From Citrobacter youngae ATCC 29220 (lineage in GTDB: Bacteria; Pseudomonadota; Gammaproteobacteria; Enterobacterales; Enterobacteriaceae): a DNA stretch of 64,000 nt. The notes under the pieces were generated by a model, which was not told where the DNA came from, searched no databases, and was given only the letters and a program-made list of their open reading frames with translations. This document shows, piece after piece, positions 43,936-52,059 of this stretch. The first letter of the stretch is position 1, and every line of letters begins with the position of its first letter. The translations under genes were made by a program, and so were the position numbers. The stretch is from positions 1,212,734-1,276,733 of the forward strand of contig NZ_GG730299.1 in the NCBI RefSeq assembly GCF_000155975.1, in the 5' to 3' direction.

Positions 43936-45402
43936 TTACTTCAGTTTTGCTGCATACTTCGCAACCGTTGCCTTCGCCCCTTCAGCCAGTAAAGCAAGAT
44001 AGGCTTCAGTGACCTGTTTTTTGAACGGCTCCACCTGCGGCAATTCGCAGCCAAAAATGGCATCAATCGCCAGCAGCGCCTGAACACGCTCTTCGCCCTC
44101 CTGACTATTGCGGACCGCATTCTGGATCGTCGGCAACAGCGGATCGCTGATTTCGATCGCCTGACCTTGTTCATCCACACCGCCGACATAGCGCATCCAG
44201 CCAGCGATGCCCAGTGCCAGCAGATCAAAATGACTACCGTGCGCAAGGTGCCAACGAACGGAATCGAGCATACGCTGCGGCAGTTTTTGGCTACCGTCCA
44301 TCGCAATCTGCCAGGTACGGTGACGCAGCGCCGGGTTGCTGTAGCGCTCAATGAGCAGATCGGCATAGTGCTGCAGATCCACACCTTTGACTTTCAGCGT
44401 TGGCGCCTGTTCCTGCAACATCAGCGCGCGGGCGGAAAGACGATAATTTTCATCTTCCATACAGTCGTTGATGTGCTGATAACCCGCCAGATAACCAAGA
44501 TAGGCAAGGAAAGAGTGGCTGCCGTTGAGCATACGCAGTTTCATCTCTTCAAACGGTATGACATCAGACACCAGCTCCGCCCCGGCCTTTTCCCATGCGG
44601 GACGACCAGCGACAAAGTTATCTTCAATCACCCACTGACGGAACGGTTCGCATGCCACACCTGCCGGGTCGCGCACGCCGGTGATGTGTTCAATTTTGTT
44701 CAGCGTTTCCGGGGTGACTGCGGGAACGATACGGTCGACCATTGTTGACGGGAATGTCACATGCTGTTCGATCCACGCGGCCAGTTCCGCATCCACCCTC
44801 CGGGCATACGCGGTGACGACATTGCGCATTACGTGACCGTTTTCCGGCATGTTGTCGCAGGACATCACGGTAAATGCGGCTAACCCCGCAGCTTTGCGGC
44901 GCGCAAGTGCTTCAACCACCACGCCTGGCGCAGTTTTGGGCTGTTTTGGGTTTTGCAGATCGGCTGCGATCATCGGATTGTCTAACATCAGTTGACCGGT
45001 CGCCGGAGAGTGGCAGTATCCTTTCTCGGTAATGGTCAGAGAAACGATCGCCACCTGCGGTTCACACATCGCAGCCAGTACGCTTTCCAGACCATCAACC
45101 TGCGCGTGCAGTGCATTTTTCACCACACCAACGACCCTCGCGGTCCAGGCATCCGCAGACATTTCAGCAACGGTATACAGATAATCTTGCTGTTTCAGAT
45201 CGGCAATCTGCTGTTCGCCGCCAATCAGGTTTACTTCGCAATAGCCCCAGTCACTGCCGTGATCTGCAGCCAGGATGTCAGCATAAACACCCTGATGTGC
45301 GCGATGAAACGCGCCAAAGCCCAGATGAACAATACGGGGGACCAGTTTTGTACGATCGTAGCCAGGAAGCGTAGCCTTTGCCGTTAATAGTTTGTTTTGC
45401 AT
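43936..45402 (-). CDS. ydfI: Mannitol-dehydrogenase-family oxidoreductase YdfI (fructuronate reductase-like)
   Basis: 488-aa long-chain dehydrogenase matching E. coli YdfI. N-terminal Rossmann part begins [20 protein letters not shown]; the catalytic region is [15 protein letters not shown] followed by [14 protein letters not shown] and the Lys in [20 protein letters not shown]. UxuB reduces fructuronate to mannonate with NADH; together with RspA (mannonate dehydratase) this makes YdfI a likely mannonate or related acid dehydrogenase (inference). Start at 45402 follows E. coli. Likely co-transcribed with ydfJ, rspB and rspA. Confidence 0.93.
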   Translation of the reverse strand: MQNKLLTAKATLPGYDRTKLVPRIVHLGFGAFHRAHQGVYADILAADHGSDWGYCEVNLIGGEQQIADLKQQDYLYTVAEMSADAWTARVVGVVKNALHAQVDGLESVLAAMCEPQVAIVSLTITEKGYCHSPATGQLMLDNPMIAADLQNPKQPKTAPGVVVEALARRKAAGLAAFTVMSCDNMPENGHVMRNVVTAYARRVDAELAAWIEQHVTFPSTMVDRIVPAVTPETLNKIEHITGVRDPAGVACEPFRQWVIEDNFVAGRPAWEKAGAELVSDVIPFEEMKLRMLNGSHSFLAYLGYLAGYQHINDCMEDENYRLSARALMLQEQAPTLKVKGVDLQHYADLLIERYSNPALRHRTWQIAMDGSQKLPQRMLDSVRWHLAHGSHFDLLALGIAGWMRYVGGVDEQGQAIEISDPLLPTIQNAVRNSQEGEERVQALLAIDAIFGCELPQVEPFKKQVTEAYLALLAEGAKATVAKYAAKLK

Positions 45403-45450
45403 TGTAGTACCCACTTATCAATGAAATCAGAATGGATTCAGAGTAACGCC

Positions 45451-45461
45451 TGTATGGTTGT
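45451..45461 (+). promoter_or_regulatory. TGTATGGTTGT motif upstream of ydfI (candidate RspR site)
   Basis: TGTATGGTTGT recurs, with one base changed, in front of rspA (minus strand, 49302-49312: TGTATGGTAGT). Both genes belong to the presumed RspR regulon, so this may be an operator half-site. Not an established motif. Confidence 0.35.
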
Positions 45462-45567
45462 ATGTTTTGATTTGTATTAAGCTTTTTATGATTGGTATGA
45501 CATCATTTGAAGTTGTGTAATAGCATGAGCGGAGCATCACCGCATCCGCCCATGCTATAGCCCGGTA

Positions 45568-46947
45568 TCAGCTTGTCTGGGTCGCCGAGCAACGGGCTTT
45601 ATCCGTCTGACTCACTTCTGCGGCATCTTCCAGCACGCTCAGATCGCGGTCTTTCACTTCCGGCATCAGCAACGCAGACACCAGGCCGATCAGTGAGTAG
45701 GCAATAACCATCGCCAGAATTGGCCACCAGGAATTGGTCATGTTGCAGAAAATACCGGCCAGAACAGGTCCAAAACCAACGGCTACCAATCCGCCCGCCT
45801 CTTTTGAAATTGCCATTCGCGTAAACCGATTACGGGCACCAAACATTTCAGCCATGGTGATATTTTCGAGAGCAAATAACCCCAACACAGCAAAGTTATG
45901 AATAACAATCAGCGCTGTCATAATGACGCCAGGGCTATACGTTTTATCCACCACAATTGACAGCATCGGGTAAGCTAAAATGATGGCTGAGACATTGAGG
46001 ATAATATATGGCAAACGACGACCAAATTTATCAGATAACCAACCGAGCAGTGGGATGGTAATGAATCCCAGCACCGAACTAATCATTAACGCATCGGTGG
46101 GTATTGATTTGTCAAATAACAACGTCTGGACTAAATAACCAGCAAGAAATGTCTGGATTAAGCCTGAATTACCGGCCTGCCCAAAGCGTAAACCGGTTGC
46201 CAGCCAGAAGGATTTACTGGTAAACATCGCACCCAGCGTATTTTCTGACGAATTGCTTAATGCAGGCGCATTTTCCTCGGTGTTCATTTTCTCAAATACC
46301 GGGCTTTCTTTGAGATTCATACGCAGCCAGATGGCAAAAATCATCACCACCACGCTGGCCAGGAACGGAATTCGCCACCCCCAGGCCAACAGTTCTTCGC
46401 GGTCAAGAGCAAAGAACATCACCGCCCAGATGGCCGTTGCGCTAAGGGTTCCACAGTTGGTTCCCATAGCGACAAGCGAAGAAATAATTCCGCGTTTGCC
46501 TTTTGGCGCATACTCGGCAAGCATCGTACCCGCGCCCGAGATCTCCGCCCCAGCGCCAAGTCCCTGGATGATACGCAGCGTCACCAGCAATACGGGCGCA
46601 AAAATACCGATTTGCGCATACGTTGGCAGTACGCCTATTAATGTTGTACAAATCCCCATCATCGTAATAGTAATAAACAGCACCTTCTTACGCCCGATGC
46701 TGTCGCCCATTTTGCCAAATATAAACGCCCCTACGATACGAGCAATATATCCCGCACCGTAGGTTCCCATAGCTAAAATGAGGGCCATCGCCGCAGATTG
46801 TTCCGGGAAAAATATCTCATGGAATACCAGCGCAGCACCAAGAGAATATAATTGGAAATCCATAAATTCGAGTGCTGTACCTAACCAGCCGGATACGGCG
46901 GCTCTGACCAGATCTTTGGTGGATCTTTCGTGTTTTTCTTGATTCAT
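45568..46947 (-). CDS. ydfJ: MFS metabolite:H+ symporter YdfJ
   Basis: 459-aa MHS-family MFS transporter with 12 helices (AVSGWLGTALEFMDFQLYSLG, GAEISGAGTMLAEYAPKGKRG, RIPFLASVVVMIFAIWLRMN). In E. coli K-12 this gene is disrupted by the Qin prophage, so this copy shows the intact form. It probably imports the hydroxyacid or aldonate that RspA and YdfI process. It lies 53 bp after rspB and 165 bp before ydfI on the same strand. Confidence 0.92.
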   Translation of the reverse strand: MNQEKHERSTKDLVRAAVSGWLGTALEFMDFQLYSLGAALVFHEIFFPEQSAAMALILAMGTYGAGYIARIVGAFIFGKMGDSIGRKKVLFITITMMGICTTLIGVLPTYAQIGIFAPVLLVTLRIIQGLGAGAEISGAGTMLAEYAPKGKRGIISSLVAMGTNCGTLSATAIWAVMFFALDREELLAWGWRIPFLASVVVMIFAIWLRMNLKESPVFEKMNTEENAPALSNSSENTLGAMFTSKSFWLATGLRFGQAGNSGLIQTFLAGYLVQTLLFDKSIPTDALMISSVLGFITIPLLGWLSDKFGRRLPYIILNVSAIILAYPMLSIVVDKTYSPGVIMTALIVIHNFAVLGLFALENITMAEMFGARNRFTRMAISKEAGGLVAVGFGPVLAGIFCNMTNSWWPILAMVIAYSLIGLVSALLMPEVKDRDLSVLEDAAEVSQTDKARCSATQTS

Positions 46948-47000
46948 ATTGGCTATCTCTAAGAGGTAAGATGCGTACCACTTACTCGCAGTTATTTATA

Positions 47001-48020
47001 TTATTCAGTGAATGTGAGTAAAACTTTGCAGCAGTGCTGCTGATCTTTCTCAAACAATTCAATTGCGTCTGTAACGTGGTGATAGTCAAAAGTGTGGGTA
47101 ATAAGTTGATTAGGATTGATCAGTCCGTTAACCAACCAATCAATAACAACCGGGAATTTGTTCGCATTTAATCTTGAGGAATAAATTGAAAGTTCTTTCC
47201 CGGTAATGCCTTGCTGAACAATCTGACAAGGTTCGCTGGAGAACCCCATCAGAACAATTCGCGCGGCTGGCGATGCCAGCGTGATAGCCTCCTGTAAAAT
47301 AGATGGATGGCAAGCCGCATCCACGATGATGGTCGGTTTAAGCCCTTTTTCCGCCAGGAAATCGTGCAACGATTGTTGACCATTATTTATTGCCCAGTCT
47401 GCGCCGCACTGCTGCGCCATGCTCAGGCGTTCTTCGATTCTGTCGGCAATCACCACCGTTTTTACCTTATAGACACGTTTAAGCGCCTGGACGGTGGTCA
47501 GCCCCATAGGCCCTGCGCCATAAATCAGCGCAATATCATTTTCTGTGGGTTTAATTTGCCCGGTCACGTTCGCGGCGATGGTAAAAGGCTCGACCATGAC
47601 GGCATGTTCATCCGGAACGGCATCGGGGATCGGCCAGGCATTTTTTGCCGGAACCACGGCGTACTCGCTAAAACCACCGTCGCGATGAACGCCCAGCACC
47701 ACCAGCGATGTGCAAACGTTAGGTTTACCTATTGAACAGGGATAACAATGCCCACAGCTGATAACCGGATCAACGGACACTCGCTCTCCCATTCGCGAAC
47801 GGTCAACACCTTCACCGACCGCATCGATCACGCCAAAAAACTCGTGGCCAATCACGCGCGGGTATTGGGCAAATGGATTGTGTCCGCGATAAATATGGCT
47901 GTCAGAACCACAGATCCCCGCCAGTTTAACCTTCACCCTGACCTCTCCCGCTGATGGCTCTGGAACAGGTCGTTCAGCAACGATCAGCGTATTTGGTTTT
48001 TCAATCACAATACTTTTCAT
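47001..48020 (-). CDS. rspB: Zinc-type alcohol dehydrogenase RspB
   Basis: 339-aa MDR-family dehydrogenase closely similar to E. coli RspB. The catalytic zinc ligands are in AGICGSDSHIYRG and GHEFFGVID, the structural zinc region in SCGHCYPCSIGKPNVC, and the cofactor loop in YGAGPMGLTTVQAL. Probably oxidises a sugar acid such as L-gulonate or mannonate; an older proposed role in homoserine-lactone signalling is not supported by the family. It begins 13 bp after rspA. Confidence 0.94.
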   Translation of the reverse strand: MKSIVIEKPNTLIVAERPVPEPSAGEVRVKVKLAGICGSDSHIYRGHNPFAQYPRVIGHEFFGVIDAVGEGVDRSRMGERVSVDPVISCGHCYPCSIGKPNVCTSLVVLGVHRDGGFSEYAVVPAKNAWPIPDAVPDEHAVMVEPFTIAANVTGQIKPTENDIALIYGAGPMGLTTVQALKRVYKVKTVVIADRIEERLSMAQQCGADWAINNGQQSLHDFLAEKGLKPTIIVDAACHPSILQEAITLASPAARIVLMGFSSEPCQIVQQGITGKELSIYSSRLNANKFPVVIDWLVNGLINPNQLITHTFDYHHVTDAIELFEKDQQHCCKVLLTFTE

Positions 48021-48033
48021 AGCAAATCACTCC

Positions 48034-49248
48034 TTACCAGTTCCACAGAGTGCCGTCTTCCAGGCGAGCAACAGGCAGATATGCCGGGTCATACGGATAT
48101 TTGGCGGCCAGTTTTTCGTCAAACTCAATGCCAAGGCCTGGTTTGTCGCCCGGGTGCATATAGCCGTTATCAAAAGTCCAGTTATGCGGGAACACTTCCA
48201 GCATTTGCTCGGAATACCCCATATATTCCTGAACGCCGAAGTTCGGCACCCACAGATCAAAGTGCAGCGCGGCGGCCATGCATACGGGCGACAGATCGGA
48301 AGGTCCATGCGACCCCGTGCGAACCTGATAGAGCGAGGCGAAATCGGCAATACGGCGCATACCGGTGATGCCGCCCGCATGAGTAATGGTGGTGCGGATA
48401 TAGTCGATCAGTTGTTCTTCGATCAGCTGCTTGCAGTCCCAGATGCTGTTAAAGACTTCCCCTACCGCTATCGGCGTGACCGTATGCTGGCGGATCAGAC
48501 GGAAGCACTCCTGGTTTTCGGCTGGAGTGGGGTCTTCCATCCAGAACAGTCGATATTGTTCAATGCTTTTGCCAAAACGGGCCGCTTCAATCGGCGTTAA
48601 GCGATGGTGCATGTCGTGCAGCAGATGTTCATTAAAGCCAAATTTATCGCGCACGGCGGCAAACAGTTTTGGCGTGAAATCCAGGTATTTCTCCGTAGAC
48701 CACAACTGCTCTTCCGGCCACTGTCCTTTAGTCGCGGGTTCGTAGGCCAAACCTTTACCTTTAGACATGCCGTAAGTGGTTTTCATGCCCGGCACACCGC
48801 ACTGGACGCGAATCGCTTTAAAGCCCATCTCTTTATGCCGCGCGTAATCTTCCAGCACATCATCCACGGTATGGCCTGTCGTGTGGCAGTAGACCATGAC
48901 GCCTTCGCGGGATGCGCCGCCGAGCAACTGATACAACGGCATGTTCGCGGCTTTCGCTTTGATGTCCCACAATGCCATATCCACTGCGGAAATCGCCGAC
49001 ATGGTGACCGGCCCCCGACGCCAGTACGCGCCTTTGTAGAAAAACTGCCAGATGTCTTCGATTCGATGCGCGTCGCGACCAATAAGCTGCGGACAAACAT
49101 GATCTTTCAGATAGGACGCCACGGATAATTCGCGACCATTTAGGGTGGCATCACCCAGCCCAGTGATCCCGTCTTCTGTCGTAATTTTTAACGTTACAAA
49201 ATTACGCCCCGGGCAGGTGACAAAAACTTCAGCCCCAACAATCTTCAT
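48034..49248 (-). CDS. rspA: D-mannonate dehydratase RspA (enolase superfamily)
   Basis: 404 aa, same length as E. coli RspA and nearly identical. It belongs to the ManD group: [21 protein letters not shown], then metal-binding Asp/Glu residues in [21 protein letters not shown] and VGEVFN, and the His/Asp of [20 protein letters not shown]. It dehydrates D-mannonate (inefficiently in E. coli) to 2-keto-3-deoxygluconate. First gene of rspA-rspB-ydfJ-ydfI. Confidence 0.95.
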   Translation of the reverse strand: MKIVGAEVFVTCPGRNFVTLKITTEDGITGLGDATLNGRELSVASYLKDHVCPQLIGRDAHRIEDIWQFFYKGAYWRRGPVTMSAISAVDMALWDIKAKAANMPLYQLLGGASREGVMVYCHTTGHTVDDVLEDYARHKEMGFKAIRVQCGVPGMKTTYGMSKGKGLAYEPATKGQWPEEQLWSTEKYLDFTPKLFAAVRDKFGFNEHLLHDMHHRLTPIEAARFGKSIEQYRLFWMEDPTPAENQECFRLIRQHTVTPIAVGEVFNSIWDCKQLIEEQLIDYIRTTITHAGGITGMRRIADFASLYQVRTGSHGPSDLSPVCMAAALHFDLWVPNFGVQEYMGYSEQMLEVFPHNWTFDNGYMHPGDKPGLGIEFDEKLAAKYPYDPAYLPVARLEDGTLWNW

Positions 49249-49301
49249 TTCTTTTTCCTTACATCTGTTCTGGTGATGCAGGAAATTTACCCAACTGAAC
49301 T

Positions 49302-49312
49302 ACTACCATACA
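49302..49312 (-). promoter_or_regulatory. TGTATGGTAGT motif upstream of rspA (candidate RspR site)
   Basis: Read on the minus strand this lies about 54 bp before the rspA start and matches the motif in front of ydfI at 10 of 11 positions. RspR is known to act at rspA in E. coli; the exact operator is not something I can confirm. Confidence 0.35.
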
Positions 49313-49345
49313 AGTATAAAGATCAAAAAAAGAATCAGCGATCAC

Positions 49346-49366
49346 AAAAAAGGCGCTATGTGCGCC
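49346..49366 (-). terminator. Terminator overlapping the end of ynfA
   Basis: GGCGC-5-GCGCC followed by TTTTTT on the minus strand. The ynfA stop codon (49356-49358) sits inside the hairpin. Confidence 0.8.
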
Positions 49367-49682
49367 CCCATCCAGCCACGATGATCAGCATGCCGCACAA
49401 TGCCACCAGCGCACCAGACCAGTCATACAGACTGAGTTTTACGCCATCGACAAAGCGTAGCCATAGCAGCGCAGTAACAACATAAACGCCGCCATAGGCC
49501 GCATACACTCGCCCGCTCGCGGCCGGATGCAGCGTCAGCAGCCAGACGAATAAGGCCAGTGACACCCCGGCGGGTACCAACAACCACGCAGTCGCCCCTC
49601 GCTTAAGCCATAGCCAGGGTAAAAAGCAGCCAATGATTTCGCACAAGGCGGTGATGAAAAAAAGAAATGTGGTCTTAAGCAT
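49356..49682 (-). CDS. ynfA: UPF0060 membrane protein YnfA (SMR-type)
   Basis: 108 aa, four membrane segments, same length as E. coli YnfA ([41 protein letters not shown], ending IVAGWGRT). Homologs behave as small multidrug-resistance-type efflux proteins with the conserved Glu14-like residue in CEIIG. Divergent from ynfB. Confidence 0.94.
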   Translation of the reverse strand: MLKTTFLFFITALCEIIGCFLPWLWLKRGATAWLLVPAGVSLALFVWLLTLHPAASGRVYAAYGGVYVVTALLWLRFVDGVKLSLYDWSGALVALCGMLIIVAGWGRT

Positions 49683-49834
49683 TACAGTTAGTCAGTTACC
49701 TTCGGTTTAACCATGATACGACAGAATATCGCCAACCTATCCACAACCGCTTAGTGGGTATGCCCTGAAGCAGGAATAGTGTAGAATTTAGCCCTGTTTT
49801 ATCGTTTTTCCCTTTCTCATAAAAGGAATTCGCC

Positions 49835-50176
49835 ATGAAAATTACACTGACCAAACGTCTGTGTCTGACGGCTATGCTGACGCTTGCGGCGGCTGTGTAC
49901 ACCTCTTCTGCATTTGCCGAAACCAGTAAACTGGTCATTGAATCCGGGGACAGTGCGCAAAGTCGTCAACAGGCCGCAATGGAAAAGGAACAGTGGAACG
50001 ATACGCGTCAGCTGCGCCAGAAAGTCAACAAACGTGCAGAGAAAGAGTGGGACAAAACCGACGCGGCCTTCGATAGCCGTGATAAGTGCGAACAAAGCGC
50101 TAATCTCAACGCCTACTGGGAACCCAACACCCTGCGCTGCCTCGACCGCCGTACTGGTCGCACCGTAACCCCATAA
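49835..50176 (+). CDS. ynfB: Periplasmic protein YnfB (DUF1283)
   Basis: 113 aa: a signal peptide (about residues 1-28, ending AFA before ETSKLV) and a charged helical mature part [21 protein letters not shown], ending [12 protein letters not shown] with two Cys. Matches E. coli YnfB. Function unknown. speG follows after 35 bp on the same strand and may be co-transcribed. Confidence 0.93.
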   Translation: MKITLTKRLCLTAMLTLAAAVYTSSAFAETSKLVIESGDSAQSRQQAAMEKEQWNDTRQLRQKVNKRAEKEWDKTDAAFDSRDKCEQSANLNAYWEPNTLRCLDRRTGRTVTP

Positions 50177-50211
50177 TCATTGCACGTTGAAGGATAGTGA
50201 AAGGATACGAT

Positions 50212-50772
50212 ATGACGAGCGCCCTCAGTGTTAAGCTGCGCCCGCTGGAGCGTGAAGATTTACGATTCGTCCACCAGCTTGATAATAACGCCAGCGTAAT
50301 GCGTTACTGGTTCGAAGAACCTTACGAAGCGTTTGTTGAGCTGTCAGACCTGTATGACAAGCATATTCACGACCAGAGCGAACGTCGCTTTGTCGTGGAG
50401 TGCGACGGTGAAAAAGCCGGTCTGGTGGAGCTGGTTGAAATCAACCATGTGCACCGCCGGGCGGAATTCCAGATTATTATTTCGCCTGAGTACCAGGGCA
50501 AAGGTCTGGCTTCCCGGGCGGCAAAGCTGGCGATGGATTATGGCTTTACCGTCCTCAACTTATATAAGCTGTATCTGATTGTTGATAAAGAGAACGAAAA
50601 AGCCATCCACATCTACCGTAAACTCGGCTTTATGGTGGAAGGCGAACTGATTCATGAATTCTTTATCAACGGCCAATACCGTAACACTATCCGTATGTGT
50701 ATCTTCCAGCAGCAGTATCTGGCGGAACACAAAACGTCAGGCCCGAACCTGCTACAGCCTACCGCTCAATAA
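50212..50772 (+). CDS. speG: Spermidine N1-acetyltransferase SpeG
   Basis: 186-aa GNAT enzyme, same as E. coli SpeG ([58 protein letters not shown]). It acetylates spermidine and spermine and is allosterically controlled by polyamines in dodecamers. Start 50212 has AAGGA upstream; the frame is open to 50197. Convergent with ynfC, with only 6 bp between stops. Confidence 0.96.
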   Translation: MTSALSVKLRPLEREDLRFVHQLDNNASVMRYWFEEPYEAFVELSDLYDKHIHDQSERRFVVECDGEKAGLVELVEINHVHRRAEFQIIISPEYQGKGLASRAAKLAMDYGFTVLNLYKLYLIVDKENEKAIHIYRKLGFMVEGELIHEFFINGQYRNTIRMCIFQQQYLAEHKTSGPNLLQPTAQ

Positions 50773-50778
50773 AGGCGG

Positions 50779-51489
50779 CTAGTAGTAATCGATGGTGTTT
50801 TCAATCGAGTAATGATGTTCAACTGCCGGCTTCACGCTTTCGTCGATGATAACCAGCTGGCAGCTGACCGGATTCGCGTACTCATCGTACTTACAGGTTT
50901 GTTTTACATTGCCTAACGGATGATTGTTAAGCACACTCACCGCCGTGTAATCCAGCTTCTTCTGCGGATCAACCGACGGTTTGGCATCAACCTTTAAGGT
51001 ATTGTCCTTACTGACGGTCGTTTTACCCAGCGGATAGCCTTCCGTGTCATAGCGGTATTGCACTTTCATCTCTTTTCCCGTGGCGGAAACGACAAAACCG
51101 TTATCGTCGGTATCCCATACCACACCCGCCGCAGGCAGTTCCGCCAGTTGGCATTTCCCCTGTAAACGGATCTTTTTTTCCAGCGTTTCGGCATCGCGAT
51201 AGTAGTTGGCATCCAGTACCAGCGCCATACCTGTGTTGTTTTCGATATCGTGCAGTTCAAGCGTATCGAAACACCCTTCCTGCGAGAGCGTACCAACAAC
51301 GCGCTTGGTAACCTCACCTTTGTCATTGAGCAGCGTCTGGCTGAAATCTTTCACCGGCCCGCGCAGCGGATCGAAATCAAATTCATTGGAAAAACTGGCC
51401 ATTTCCGGCGTAAAAGAAATCAGCCCTTTGGCGTTATCACATCCAACCAGTACGACGCACAGGAAAACTAACAGGGTCTGTTTTTTCAC
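50779..51489 (-). CDS. ynfC: Lipoprotein YnfC (UPF0257)
   Basis: 236 aa, as in E. coli. I start at the GTG at 51489, which gives the signal VKKQTLLVFLCVVLVGC: lipidated Cys at residue 17, exactly where E. coli YnfC has it. The longer frame (51525) places an extra 12 residues before a poor signal. The mature part SFTPEMASFSNEFDFDPLRGPVKDF is characteristic. Function unknown. Confidence 0.9.
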   Translation of the reverse strand: MKKQTLLVFLCVVLVGCDNAKGLISFTPEMASFSNEFDFDPLRGPVKDFSQTLLNDKGEVTKRVVGTLSQEGCFDTLELHDIENNTGMALVLDANYYRDAETLEKKIRLQGKCQLAELPAAGVVWDTDDNGFVVSATGKEMKVQYRYDTEGYPLGKTTVSKDNTLKVDAKPSVDPQKKLDYTAVSVLNNHPLGNVKQTCKYDEYANPVSCQLVIIDESVKPAVEHHYSIENTIDYY

Positions 51490-51592
51490 ATTTTTCACCG
51501 GGATAAGAAGATAATTCTCAATCATATTAGCAAATACAGTTATTTACACCAGAAATGCTACTCTTAGTTCACGTCGATCATAAAAGGAGCTG

Positions 51593-51901
51593 ATGATGAA
51601 ATACATAACAGGAATTGCCGCGCTCTTACTGGTAGCCGCCTCCCCGCAGGTTCTGGCGGCGCCAGCGTCCTGCGAACGCGTGAAGAGCGATATCGAACAG
51701 CGCATCATAAATAACGGCGTAGCAGAGTCCAGCTTTACGCTGAATATTGTCCCCAACGATCAGGCCGACCAACCTGATTCACTGGTGGTCGGACATTGTG
51801 CAAACGATACGCACAAAATTCTCTACACCCGGACCAACAGCGGCAATGCCCCCGCCAATAGCACACCTGCTCAGGACGGCCACGCCGCCGAGCCGCAATA
51901 A
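51593..51901 (+). CDS. ynfD: DUF1161 periplasmic protein YnfD
   Basis: 102 aa: signal peptide to about residue 22 (PQVLAAPASCE) and a small domain with two Cys (SCERVKSDIEQRIINNGV..., VVGHCANDTHKILYTR). Matches E. coli YnfD, function unknown. The C-terminus is Pro/Ala-rich. GGAG lies 8 nt before the ATG. Divergent from ynfC and followed by a tetraloop hairpin. Confidence 0.92.
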   Translation: MMKYITGIAALLLVAASPQVLAAPASCERVKSDIEQRIINNGVAESSFTLNIVPNDQADQPDSLVVGHCANDTHKILYTRTNSGNAPANSTPAQDGHAAEPQ

Positions 51902-51915
51902 ACCGCAATAAATAG

Positions 51916-51937
51916 AACCCTCCGTTCGCGGAGGGTT
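51916..51937 (+). terminator. Terminator-like hairpin after ynfD (TTCG tetraloop)
   Basis: AACCCTCCG-ttcg-CGGAGGGTT is a perfect 9-bp stem closed by a very stable UUCG-type loop. The T-tract is poor. Confidence 0.65.
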
Positions 51938-52013
51938 ACTCTGGTTTGATATGCATTAATAAAAATTACCTGTAACGGGGTAAGCTCACTCTATTGTTAG
52001 CGTGCTATTAATT

Positions 52014-52039
52014 TCGCTATGGATGTTAATACATAGCGA
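52014..52039 (+). promoter_or_regulatory. Inverted repeat in the ynfE upstream region
   Basis: TCGCTATG (52014-52021) and CATAGCGA (52032-52039) flank 10 nt, 21 bp before the ynfE ATG. It could be an operator or a leader hairpin affecting ribosome access. E. coli ynfEFGH is FNR-activated and NarL-repressed; I see no clean FNR box here. Confidence 0.4.
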
Positions 52040-52059
52040 TAACTATAATGGAGTGAGTT

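Noticed and set aside
44167..44748. 193-codon plus-strand frame inside ydfI
   Set aside because: Antisense shadow of the mannitol-dehydrogenase-family gene with His/Gln-rich composition.
52044..52049. TATAAT as the ynfE -10 box
   Set aside because: Only 11 nt before the ATG and overlapping the ribosome site region, with no -35; probably fortuitous.
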